A DNA stretch of 11,002 bases from an uncultured Kiloniellales bacterium (GTDB taxonomy: Bacteria > Pseudomonadota > Alphaproteobacteria > Kiloniellales > JAKSDN01): positions 1 through 11,002 of the forward strand of contig CALJXB010000317.1 of assembly GCA_937974415.1 (NCBI GenBank), written 5' to 3'. Positions 1 to 5,926 of this stretch are shown piece after piece (the first letter of the stretch is position 1; the number at the start of each line of letters is the position of its first letter). The position numbers and the translations under genes were made by a program. The notes beneath the pieces are model-generated. The model was not told the origin of the DNA. It searched no databases and saw only the letters and a list, made by a program, of their open reading frames with translations.

Positions 1-788
1 GCTTCGGCGGCCTCGATCCAGAGCTGGAACTGGGCGAGGGCCTGGTCGGTCTCGACCGCCGGCAGGGCGACGGGATAGCGATCCAGGTGTCGCACGGCGG
101 CGGCCCGGATGGCGGCATAGCTGGGCGCCACGTGGGGCGACCAGTCCTCGAAGCGCACCACCTCGAAGCCGAGGGCGGCGAGCGCCCGGTCGTAGTCGCC
201 CCGGTCCCACATGCCCGGCGACTTGACCCGGGCGTAGATCGCCTCCCGGTCCGCCTCGCTGACCCAGCGGGCCAGGGTGACATCGGACAGCACCAGCCAG
301 CCCTCGGGTCGGAGCACCCGCCGAGCCTCTGCCAGCACGGCCGTCTTGTCCGGCGAGTGCAGGAGCGATTCCTGGCACCACCAGAGATCGAAGCAGCCGT
401 CGGCGAAGGGCAGGCGGTGAAAGTCGGCGCCGAGGAAGGCGACCCGCTCGCCGAGCCCTGCGTCTCTGGTCAGCGCCAGGCCCTGGTTCAGTTGGCGCTC
501 GGAAATGTTGCTGGCGAAGACCCGGCAGCCGTAGCGGTCGGCCAAGTGCCGGGCCGCCGGGCCGAGGCCGCAGGCGACCTCCAGCACGGTGGAGTCCGGC
601 GAGAGGAGCAGATCGTCCGCCATGGCCCGGACGGCGCGCTCCTGGGCGTCGCGCAGAGGGTCCAGCGGACCCTCGAACAGTCCCAGATGAAGGTGTTCGC
701 CCCAGACCGGCTCCATGGCGACGCGAAAGCCGCGGGCATAGAAGTCCTGGGTTTCGGCTAGATTTCGGTCTCGTGACGGGTCGGCCAC
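1..788 (-). CDS. SAM-dependent methyltransferase, sarcosine/dimethylglycine methyltransferase-like (3' end beyond window)
   Basis: A class I SAM-dependent methyltransferase; 262 codons are visible and the frame is open at the left edge. The N-terminal segment (about residues 16-40, FYARGFRVAMEPVWGEHLHL and following) resembles the FY..WG..IH.GLY entry of glycine/sarcosine/dimethylglycine N-methyltransferases. Motif I is VLEVACGLGPAARHLA at 68-83, followed by FASNISERQLN (91-101). The motif II region is LPFADGCFDLWWCQESLLHS (126-145), and motif III is EARRVLRPEGWLVLSD (154-169). The match to the sarcosine/dimethylglycine group is recognition by eye. The substrate is not proven; small amines for glycine betaine synthesis are one option and other N- or C-methyl acceptors are possible. 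The GTG start at 786-788 is chosen because AGGGGAG lies 5 nt upstream and the N-terminus fits the family. A GC-rich inverted repeat directly abuts this ribosome-binding site. The nearest upstream gene on the same strand is the 50-codon small gene, 119 nt away. Confidence 0.87.
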   Translation of the reverse strand, partial: MADPSRDRNLAETQDFYARGFRVAMEPVWGEHLHLGLFEGPLDPLRDAQERAVRAMADDLLLSPDSTVLEVACGLGPAARHLADRYGCRVFASNISERQLNQGLALTRDAGLGERVAFLGADFHRLPFADGCFDLWWCQESLLHSPDKTAVLAEARRVLRPEGWLVLSDVTLARWVSEADREAIYARVKSPGMWDRGDYDRALAALGFEVVRFEDWSPHVAPSYAAIRAAAVRHLDRYPVALPAVETDQALAQFQLWIEAAE

Positions 789-793
789 GGTAG

Positions 794-800
794 CTCCCCT
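794..800 (-). promoter_or_regulatory. Ribosome-binding site of the methyltransferase gene
   Basis: AGGGGAG on the minus strand, 5 nt before the GTG codon at 788. It decides the start, because no ATG in this frame near the N-terminus is as well placed. Confidence 0.75.
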
Positions 801-824
801 GCCGGCGGCGCGCGGCCGCCTGGC
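801..824 (-). repeat. GC-rich inverted repeat abutting the methyltransferase ribosome-binding site
   Basis: Arms GCCGGCGGC (801-809) and GCCGCC-T-GGC (815-824) pair with a 5-nt loop and one bulged base. The element lies between the small gene at 908-1060 and the methyltransferase, immediately 5' of the latter's ribosome-binding site. It could attenuate translation of the methyltransferase or end transcription from upstream. There is no T-tract, so an intrinsic terminator is not clearly supported. Confidence 0.45.
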
Positions 825-907
825 GCGGCTTCACGTGCCAAGTCTTACAGTCTCGGGGAGAAAGATAACCGGCCCGGACGGAGGCGGACAGAGGAATGCC
901 GTCTTGC

Positions 908-1060
908 CTAGTGGCCGACGGACATTATGGCGGTGAGCAAGACGATTACCGGCGCGCCGACGGCAATGCTGGCCAGCATGACCAGGCCGTCGCTCAGCAC
1001 GGTGTGCAGTTCCTGCCGCTTGTCCGCGGCCGACGTCCAGTGTTGGTATGTCTTCGTCAT
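908..1060 (-). CDS. Small single-span membrane protein, 50 aa (paralogue of the 38-aa gene at 1329-1445)
   Basis: I do not recognise this protein. It begins MTKTYQHWTSAADKRQELHT, a polar charged N-terminus. About 24 hydrophobic residues follow (roughly 25-48), containing LVMLASIAVGAPVIVLLTAI, and the end is SVGH. A single membrane helix with the N-terminus in the cytoplasm is likely. The hydrophobic half aligns without gaps to the 38-aa gene upstream: DGL, L, IAVG, P, V and a near-terminal G are shared, about 11 of 26 positions. Both genes have the same promoter layout, which is the main argument that this short frame is real. The ATG lies only 8 nt after the TATAAC -10 box, leaving a predicted leader of about 2 nt and no proper Shine-Dalgarno, so translation may be leaderless. 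A role as a regulatory or stabilising subunit of a membrane complex is a guess only. Confidence 0.62.
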   Translation of the reverse strand: MTKTYQHWTSAADKRQELHTVLSDGLVMLASIAVGAPVIVLLTAIMSVGH

Positions 1061-1068
1061 GGTCCGGA

Positions 1069-1074
1069 GTTATA
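1069..1074 (-). promoter_or_regulatory. -10 box of the 50-aa small gene
   Basis: TATAAC on the minus strand. It is exactly 21 bp downstream of a CRP-type palindrome, placing the palindrome near -41.5 (class II activator position) if transcription starts about 7 nt further on, near 1062. No good -35 hexamer is visible, as expected for an activator-dependent promoter. Confidence 0.6.
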
Positions 1075-1095
1075 CCGGCGAGACCGCCCGCGTTC

Positions 1096-1111
1096 TGTGA
1101 CCGCCGTCACA
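1096..1111 (-). promoter_or_regulatory. CRP/FNR-family operator (TGTGA-N6-TCACA) of the 50-aa gene
   Basis: A perfect match to the CRP consensus half-sites, TGTGA and TCACA with a 6-bp spacer. A T7 tract on the plus strand (A7 on the coding strand, 1122-1128) lies 10 bp upstream of it, and TTTTGTGG (1145-1152) lies beyond that. The same elements recur before the 38-aa gene. Which CRP/FNR-superfamily protein binds here cannot be told from the sequence. Confidence 0.68.
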
Positions 1112-1295
1112 TTTCGGCGAGTTTTTTTGTGAATCCGTGGGGAATTTTGTGGTTATCGGGCCGGGGCCGTGGCCGCCTGGAACGACTCTGCCGCCAGGTC
1201 CGAAAGGAGCCTGCCAGCGTCGGGAAAGTTTCTTATTTTTGAGTGGGTTGGTGTGATTCTCTGGGGCAATTGCAGGCGGTTGGCGGATGTCGGGG

Positions 1296-1317
1296 CCGCC
1301 GTGGAAGCGCTCGGCGG
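1296..1317 (-). terminator. Possible hairpin terminator after the 38-aa gene
   Basis: CCGCCG and CGGCGG form a 6-bp GC stem with a 10-nt loop, starting 11 nt beyond the stop codon of the 38-aa gene. No T-tract follows, so this is a weak call. The rest of 1113-1295 holds the upstream A/T tracts of the other promoter and an imperfect CCTGG/CCAGG repeat; I see no gene in it. Confidence 0.3.
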
Positions 1318-1328
1318 TGCCGTCGGCC

Positions 1329-1445
1329 TCAGATGCCGCCCGTGAACAAGGTGGCCATGACGACCATCGCGGGGCCGCCGACGGCGATGCCGCCCAGGAC
1401 GAACAGTCCGTCGACCATGTAGCTTCTGAATTCACGCCAAGCCAT
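1329..1445 (-). CDS. Small single-span membrane protein, 38 aa (paralogue of the 50-aa gene)
   Basis: I do not recognise this protein. A short basic/aromatic N-terminus, MAWREFRSYMVDG, precedes a hydrophobic helix (about residues 14-35: LFVLGGIAVGGPAMVVMATL). The C-terminus is TGGI. The helix shares DGL-x-x-L-x-x-IAVG-x-P-x-x-V with the 50-aa gene 268 nt downstream on the same strand. The ATG is supported by GGAG eight nt upstream (1454-1457). A predicted leader of about 40 nt runs from a TATAAA -10 box with a CRP-type site at -41.5. The shared promoter and protein pattern point to a duplication in which both copies have been kept. Other annotation pipelines would probably omit it for size. 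Function unknown; by size it could be an accessory peptide of a membrane enzyme, but nothing here shows which. Confidence 0.65.
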   Translation of the reverse strand: MAWREFRSYMVDGLFVLGGIAVGGPAMVVMATLFTGGI

Positions 1446-1491
1446 TGTCTTAACTCCGAAAAATCCGTTTAAGCGCGGTTCCGAGGGTGAC

Positions 1492-1497
1492 TTTATA
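1492..1497 (-). promoter_or_regulatory. -10 box of the 38-aa small gene
   Basis: TATAAA on the minus strand, exactly 21 bp downstream of the CRP-type palindrome at 1519-1534. The predicted transcription start is near 1485, giving a leader of about 40 nt with a GGAG ribosome-binding site. Confidence 0.65.
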
Positions 1498-1518
1498 GCC
1501 GGGTTTGCAAAAGCCTTC

Positions 1519-1534
1519 TGTGATATGCGTCACA
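1519..1534 (-). promoter_or_regulatory. CRP/FNR-family operator (TGTGA-N6-TCACA) of the 38-aa gene
   Basis: A second perfect TGTGA-N6-TCACA palindrome with a different 6-bp spacer from the first, so conservation falls on the contact half-sites. A coding-strand A7 tract (1544-1550) lies 9 bp upstream, and a CCACAAAA element (1555-1562) lies beyond. Together they resemble an activator site plus an A-tract/UP-like region. Confidence 0.72.
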
Positions 1535-1562
1535 CTTTGTGGCTTTTTTTGGAGTTTTGTGG

Positions 1563-1907
1563 AATTCGTTTGAGATGTCAAGCCTGAAAGTGCCCGTTTG
1601 GCGCCGTTCGGTCCACAAAAGCATCATTATCACAGAGGCTTAGGGGAATTTCCCCAATGCGCTCGGGCCTCTCTGGCGAGCGCTTCGTCCCCTGGCTGTC
1701 CCACAATTGGGTGCCGGTGGGTGCCGCCCGACCCGGCAATATCCTGGCAGGCGCGCCACCGGCCGATCTGGGGCCGATCTGGCGGGCGAGATTACGAGGA
1801 GTTAATGCGCCCGTCAGGCGGCGTTCATGCCGTCTCCCTAAGTGAAGCTCTGTGGACGTCGCAGCCTTGTCGGGGTCGTGTGAACCGTGTCGAGGCCTAC
1901 TGCGTCC
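1563..1907. other. Gene-free stretch between the small-gene promoter and the degP leader
   Basis: About 345 nt in which I find no convincing gene, RNA or promoter. Short frames exist on both strands but have no family resemblance or good context. The notable element is a perfect odd-centred palindrome, GGGGAA-T-TTCCCC, at 1643-1655. A GAGGAG sequence before an ATG at 1804 opens a frame that runs deep into degP out of frame, so I do not call it. The degP promoter presumably lies here, but I cannot place it. Confidence 0.5.
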
Positions 1908-1946
1908 CAGTCTTGGACCCCAGTCTTGGACCCCAGTTTTGGACTG
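1908..1946 (+). repeat. Three 13-bp tandem repeats upstream of degP
   Basis: CAGTCTTGGACCC occurs twice back to back (1908-1920, 1921-1933), followed by a diverged third copy, CAGTTTTGGACTG (1934-1946). The array ends 24 nt before the degP start codon. Direct repeats of this kind can be binding sites for OmpR-family regulators, and one is encoded just downstream. They could equally be a leader-mRNA element or simple slippage. The function is inference. Confidence 0.7.
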
Positions 1947-1956
1947 ATGCAACAGC

Positions 1957-1961
1957 GGGAG
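1957..1961 (+). promoter_or_regulatory. Ribosome-binding site of degP
   Basis: GGGAG, 9 nt before the ATG at 1971. It favours this start over the longer in-frame starts at 1887 and 1947, which would put extra residues before the signal peptide and translate the tandem repeats. Confidence 0.6.
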
Positions 1962-1970
1962 TTGAATGGC

Positions 1971-3575
1971 ATGGAAAAGAAAACATGGATGGCGGGCAAA
2001 CCGAGGACTGTGGTCACCGCCACGGCCTTGGCGGCCTTGATGATCGGCGGCGCCGGATTTGCGCTGGCCGGCTCGGACACGGCGCAATCCGGCACCCAAC
2101 TGAGCGCGGCGACGGCGGCCCAGCTGCCGGCTGCGCCCATGACGGGCTTCGCCGACATCGTCGAGAGCGTTCGCCCGGCGGTGGTCAACATCGAGGTGGA
2201 GCGCACGGGTGGCTCGCGTCAGCACTCGGGCAGTTCCGAGGACGAGGCCGAGCGCTTCGGCGAGTTCTTCGAGCGCTATTTCGATGACGAGCACGGAGGT
2301 CCGGGCGCCAAGGGCGACAAGGAGATGGGCGAATCCCTCAAGCGCTGGTTCCGCGAGTTCGAGGAACGCCGCGGTGCCGAGGGCCAGGGCCGGCAGCACG
2401 GCATGCCCTTCCGTGGTGCCGGGGCCGGCTTCATCATCGATGCTGACGGCACCATCGTGACCAACAATCACGTCGTGGCCGGGGCCGACCGGATCCAGGT
2501 CACCATGAACGACGGCCGCAGTTTCGACGCCGAATTGGTCGGCCGCGACCCGGCCACCGACCTGGCGGTCATCCAGATCGATGCCGACAAGCCCTTGCCC
2601 TATGTCACCTTCGGCAATTCCGACGAGGCCCGGGTCGGCGATTGGGTGCTTACCATCGGCAATCCCTTCGGCCTCGAGAACAGCGTGACCATGGGGATCG
2701 TGTCGGCGAGCGGCCGCAGCATCGGCGCCGGGCGCTACGACGACTTCCTGCAGATCGACGCGCCGATCAACCGCGGCAACTCCGGCGGCCCGGCGTTCAA
2801 CACCAAGGGTGAGGTGATCGGCGTCAACACCGCGATCTTTTCGCCCAGCGGCGGCAGCGTTGGCATCGGCTTCGCCATTCCCTCCGACATGGTGCAGGAG
2901 ATCGTGGCCGAGCTGCAGGACGACGGCCATGTCCAGCGCGGCTGGCTCGGCGTGCGCATCCAGCCGGTGACCGAGGACATTGCCGAAGGCCTCGACCTGG
3001 ACGCGCCCAAAGGCGCGCTCATCGCCGAGGTGACCGACGACAGTCCCGCCGAGGCGGCAGGCCTCGCGGCCGGCGACGTGGTCCTGTCGGTCAACGACAA
3101 GCCGATCGACGACGTGCGGGACCTGACGCGCAGCATTGCGCGGCTCGATCCGGGCGCGGATGCCGAGCTCGGCCTGTGGCGTCAGGGCGAGAATGAGACC
3201 GTGACGGTGGAACTCGGCGCCTTCCCCGAGCCCGAGCAGGTCGCGATGGCCGATCAGGGCGAGTCCAAGTCCGGCGAGGCAGTGATGGGCATGCGCCTGG
3301 CCAAGCTGGATGGAGAGGCACGCGCGGCCTTCAACATCGAGGAGGAGACCGATGGCGTGCTCATCACCGACGTCGATTCGGACTCTTGGGCCGCCCGCAA
3401 GGGACTGCGCCGCGGCGACGTGATCGTCAAAGCCGGTCTCGAGCCCGTCTCCAGCCCGGCCGAGGTCGCTGCCGCGGTCGAATCGGCCAAGAAGGAGGAC
3501 CGCAAAGCCGTCCTCGTGCTGATCAGTCGTGAAGAAGAGGAGAGATTCGTAACCCTCCCGCTGCGTGACGCCTGA
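1971..3575 (+). CDS. degP: Periplasmic serine protease/chaperone of the DegP/HtrA (Do) family
   Basis: A 534-aa envelope quality-control protease that degrades or refolds misfolded periplasmic proteins. A signal peptide (about residues 1-33) has basic residues, then a VVTATALAALMIGGAGFALA core with likely cleavage at ALA/GS. A charged linker or loop rich in Glu, Arg and Gly (about 88-140) precedes the trypsin-like domain. Triad residues are His167 in TNNHVV, Asp197 in DPATDLAV and Ser271 in NRGNSGGPA. PDZ1 covers about 323-417 (GWLGVRIQPV, carboxylate-binding loop region) and PDZ2 about 438-532. The size and two-PDZ layout fit DegP/DegQ/MucD rather than the one-PDZ DegS. The family acts as trimers or larger cages. 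Three tandem repeats lie in its leader, a strong hairpin follows, and an OmpR-type two-component system comes next on the same strand, an arrangement that suggests envelope-stress control. The choice between the degP and mucD names is not certain. Confidence 0.95.
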   Translation: MEKKTWMAGKPRTVVTATALAALMIGGAGFALAGSDTAQSGTQLSAATAAQLPAAPMTGFADIVESVRPAVVNIEVERTGGSRQHSGSSEDEAERFGEFFERYFDDEHGGPGAKGDKEMGESLKRWFREFEERRGAEGQGRQHGMPFRGAGAGFIIDADGTIVTNNHVVAGADRIQVTMNDGRSFDAELVGRDPATDLAVIQIDADKPLPYVTFGNSDEARVGDWVLTIGNPFGLENSVTMGIVSASGRSIGAGRYDDFLQIDAPINRGNSGGPAFNTKGEVIGVNTAIFSPSGGSVGIGFAIPSDMVQEIVAELQDDGHVQRGWLGVRIQPVTEDIAEGLDLDAPKGALIAEVTDDSPAEAAGLAAGDVVLSVNDKPIDDVRDLTRSIARLDPGADAELGLWRQGENETVTVELGAFPEPEQVAMADQGESKSGEAVMGMRLAKLDGEARAAFNIEEETDGVLITDVDSDSWAARKGLRRGDVIVKAGLEPVSSPAEVAAAVESAKKEDRKAVLVLISREEEERFVTLPLRDA

Positions 3576-3598
3576 TCTGGCGCTGCGGCAGTGCGGCA

Positions 3599-3639
3599 GG
3601 CATCCCGCCCGTGTGGCCCCCCAGTACGGGCGGGATGCC
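3599..3639 (+). terminator. Strong hairpin after degP, likely terminator or mRNA-stabilising stem
   Basis: GGCATCCCGCCCGT (3599-3612) and ACGGGCGGGATGCC (3626-3639) are a perfect 14-bp inverted repeat with a 13-nt loop. It starts 23 nt after the degP stop. No T-tract follows, so it could be an attenuator or a stabilising stem that still allows read-through into the regulator gene. Confidence 0.65.
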
Positions 3640-3710
3640 GCTCCGCTTAGAAGGCGTTCACATTGACGTACTCTGACAAGGTTACAGTTCCCGGCGATCG
3701 CGCGAACGTC

Positions 3711-3740
3711 TTGCGTCGCCCGGGACAATCGCCATCTAAT
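3711..3740 (+). promoter_or_regulatory. Possible promoter of the two-component operon
   Basis: TTGCGT (3711-3716), an 18-bp spacer and TCTAAT (3735-3740) make a weak sigma-70-type promoter 40 nt before the regulator start. It is the best candidate I can see in the gap after the degP hairpin, but by itself it is only suggestive. Confidence 0.28.
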
Positions 3741-3779
3741 TCGCCTATTGGGATCGGCCGTGGCCGCCCGGAGGTTTGC

Positions 3780-4457
3780 ATGAAGATTCTGGTCATCGAA
3801 GACGACGCGGAAAGCGCCAGCTATATCGCCAAGGGGCTGCGGGAGACCGGCCTTGTGGTCGATATCGCCTCCGACGGGCGCGAAGGCCTAATCCGCGTGC
3901 TCAGCGAGGATTACGACCTTGCGATCGTCGACCGTATGCTGCCGGAGCTCGATGGCCTCAGCCTGGTGGAGCGCCTGCGCGGCGCGGGCAAGACCACGCG
4001 GGTCTTGTTTTTGAGCGCCATGAGCGGCGTGCAGGACCGGGTGCGGGGCCTCAAGAGCGGCGGCGACGATTATCTCGCCAAGCCCTTTGCCTTTTCGGAA
4101 TTGCTGGCTCGGGTCGAGGCGCTGCTGCGCCGCCCGGCGATGGAGGAGGCCGCCACGCGGCTCACCGTCGGCGATCTCGAGATGGACCTCCTGGCGCGCA
4201 GCGTCAAGCGTGGCGAGCTGGACATCGAGCTGCAGCCTAGGGAGTTCAAGATCCTCGAGTACATGATGCGCCATGCCGGGCAGGTGGTGACCCGGACCAT
4301 GCTGCTGGAGAATGTCTGGAACTATCACTTCGATCCCCAGACCAACGTGATCGATGTCCATATCAGCCGGCTGCGCGGTAAAATCGACCGCGATTTCGAC
4401 CGGCCCCTCTTGCATACCGTACGGGGTGCGGGATACTGCCTACGTGACTCCGGTTAG
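3780..4457 (+). CDS. OmpR/PhoB-family response regulator (CusR/CopR-like)
   Basis: A 225-aa cytoplasmic transcription factor, activated by phosphotransfer from the adjacent kinase. The receiver domain (about 1-115) has the acidic pair Glu7/Asp8/Asp9 in VIEDDAE, the phosphoacceptor Asp51 in IVDRMLP, Ser79 in FLSA and Lys101 in LAKPFAFSELLAR. That last sequence resembles metal- and envelope-responsive regulators such as CusR. The winged-helix DNA-binding domain occupies about 125-222 (LQPREFKILEYMMRHAG, NVIDVHISRLRGKID, VRGAGYCL). The ATG at 3780 is chosen because GGAGG lies 5 nt upstream and the frame then begins directly with the receiver strand MKILVIEDD. It overlaps the kinase gene by 14 nt. 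The trigger is unknown: metal (CusRS type) and envelope stress (degP neighbour) are both possible. Confidence 0.95.
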   Translation: MKILVIEDDAESASYIAKGLRETGLVVDIASDGREGLIRVLSEDYDLAIVDRMLPELDGLSLVERLRGAGKTTRVLFLSAMSGVQDRVRGLKSGGDDYLAKPFAFSELLARVEALLRRPAMEEAATRLTVGDLEMDLLARSVKRGELDIELQPREFKILEYMMRHAGQVVTRTMLLENVWNYHFDPQTNVIDVHISRLRGKIDRDFDRPLLHTVRGAGYCLRDSG

Positions 4458-5880
4458 GCTCACCCGCTCCCGCACCTTTCGCCTCGCGCTGATCTATCTC
4501 TGTCTGTTCAGCACCGCGGTGCTCGCCCTGGTGGGCTTGGTCTACTGGTATGCGACCGATTCCCTGTCGCGCCAGATCGACGCCACCATCGATGCCGAGA
4601 TCCGCGGCCTGGCTGAGCAATACCATCAGCGCGGCACGCGCGGCCTCCTGGCGGCGGTCGAGCGCCGGGCTTCCGGCGCCGCGGCGCGCCGCGGGCTCTA
4701 CCTGCTGGTCGACCGGGACTTTACGCCGCTCGCCGGCAATATCTCCCGCTGGCCCGACGAGCCGCCCGACGACGAGGGCTGGGTCACCTTTCGCCTGGGA
4801 TTTCCAGAGTCCGAGGAAAACGAGGAGGGGGCCGAGGAACTGGAGGGCGTCAACTTCGGGCGGGCGCGGCTGTTCGACCTCAGCGGGGGCCTGCACCTTC
4901 TGGTCGGCAACGACGTGCGCGAGCGCGCCCGGGTGCAGAACCTGGTGGCCGAGACCCTGGGCTGGGGCCTGGCGGTCATCCTGGTCCTGTCGCTGGCCGG
5001 CGCGCTCCTGATGAGCCGTTTCCTCCTGAGCCGCATCGAGGACATCAACACCGCGAGCCGCGAGATCATGGGCGGCCACTTGAACCGCCGGGTCCCGGTC
5101 AGCCCCCGTGGCGACGAGTTCGACGAGGTAGCTGGCAACCTTAACGCCATGCTGGATCGCATCGAGCGCTTGCTCGACGCCACCAAGGAAGTCTCCGACA
5201 ACATCGCCCACGACCTGCGCAGCCCGCTCGCCCGGCTGCGCAGCCGGCTCGAGCTGCTGACCTTGGAGGACCCGAGTCTGGAGGACTACCGCGAGGCGAC
5301 GGCGGAGACCCTGGCCGAGGTCGACCAGATCCTGAAGACCTTCGCGGCGCTGCTCGCCATCGCCGAGGCCGAGGCCGGCGCCGCCCAGCGCAGCTTCGCG
5401 GCCCTCGAGCTGGCCGACCTGGTGCGCGACGTGGGCGAGCTCTACGAACCGCTCGCCGAGGCCCGCGGCCTCACGCTCGAGCTTTCCGTCGGCGGCCCGG
5501 CGCGCCTGCACGGCGACCGGGACGTGCTGTTCCAGGCGGTCTCCAACCTGCTGGACAACGCGGTCAAGTACGCCCCGGAAGGCTCGGCGGTCCGCCTGGA
5601 GTTGAGCACGTCGGCCGGCGAGGCCCGCGTCGCGGTGGCGGACCGGGGCGCCGGCATACCGCCCGAGCTAAGGGACAAGGTGCTGGAGCGCTTCTTCCGG
5701 GCCGAGACCAGCCGAAGCACCGCGGGCAGCGGCCTTGGCCTCAGCCTGGTCGCCGCCGCTGCCAGGCTGCACGGCGGCCGCATCGCGCTCGAAGACAACG
5801 ATCCTGGCCTGCGGGCGGTGCTCAGCTTGCCGCTGCGCCCCGAGCCGCGCGTCTCGGCCGGCGCGCCGGCGCCCGCGTGA
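4444..5880 (+). CDS. Sensor histidine kinase with HAMP domain, partner of the upstream response regulator
   Basis: A 478-aa inner-membrane kinase. TM1 is about 13-37 (RLALIYLCLFSTAVLALVGL and on). A periplasmic sensor region of about 130 residues contains an acidic stretch around 122-134 (ESEENEEGAEELE). TM2 is about 171-192, then HAMP to about 244. In HisKA the phosphoacceptor is His256 in NIAHDLRSPLARLRSRLE. The ATPase domain has its N box at 368-377 (NLLDNAVKYA), a G1 box ADRGAGIPPE (399-408) and a G2 box GSGLGLSLV (428-436). The layout matches CusS/QseC-type kinases. The GTG at 4444 is chosen because it gives a short basic N-terminus before TM1 and a 14-nt overlap with the regulator, typical of translational coupling; the ribosome-binding site is weak. 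The in-frame ATG at 4354 would add 30 unrelated residues inside the regulator gene. The acidic periplasmic patch might bind cations; this is inference. Confidence 0.93.
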   Translation: MTPVRLTRSRTFRLALIYLCLFSTAVLALVGLVYWYATDSLSRQIDATIDAEIRGLAEQYHQRGTRGLLAAVERRASGAAARRGLYLLVDRDFTPLAGNISRWPDEPPDDEGWVTFRLGFPESEENEEGAEELEGVNFGRARLFDLSGGLHLLVGNDVRERARVQNLVAETLGWGLAVILVLSLAGALLMSRFLLSRIEDINTASREIMGGHLNRRVPVSPRGDEFDEVAGNLNAMLDRIERLLDATKEVSDNIAHDLRSPLARLRSRLELLTLEDPSLEDYREATAETLAEVDQILKTFAALLAIAEAEAGAAQRSFAALELADLVRDVGELYEPLAEARGLTLELSVGGPARLHGDRDVLFQAVSNLLDNAVKYAPEGSAVRLELSTSAGEARVAVADRGAGIPPELRDKVLERFFRAETSRSTAGSGLGLSLVAAAARLHGGRIALEDNDPGLRAVLSLPLRPEPRVSAGAPAPA

Positions 5881-5926
5881 GCGGTTCCGATTGGCGTCTG
5901 GGGAGGGCGCCGCGTATCATCGGCCC

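Noticed and set aside
896..1132. 78-codon plus-strand frame over the 50-aa small gene
   Set aside because: Its product is low in hydrophobic pattern and polar/His-rich without structure, while the opposite strand has promoter, paralogy and a membrane helix.
1621..1640. Isolated TATCACA half-site resembling part of a CRP box
   Set aside because: No matching TGTGA half at the right distance; a single half-site is expected by chance.
1598..2287. 229-codon plus-strand frame, with an internal ATG at 1804 preceded by GAGGAG
   Set aside because: It runs out of frame into degP and its product has no signal, domain or sensible composition. The ribosome-binding-site-like sequence alone is not enough.
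3661..3690. TTGACG as a -35 box for the regulator gene
   Set aside because: No acceptable -10 hexamer lies 16-18 bp downstream.
1578..3728. 716-codon open frame on the minus strand opposite degP
   Set aside because: It is antisense to the unmistakable DegP frame, has low-complexity Gly/Ala/Arg/His-rich sequence and no family resemblance; long antisense frames are expected at this GC content.
4363..5511. 382-codon minus-strand frame opposite the kinase
   Set aside because: Shadow of the kinase gene, with Gln/Ala/Arg-rich sequence typical of antisense frames.
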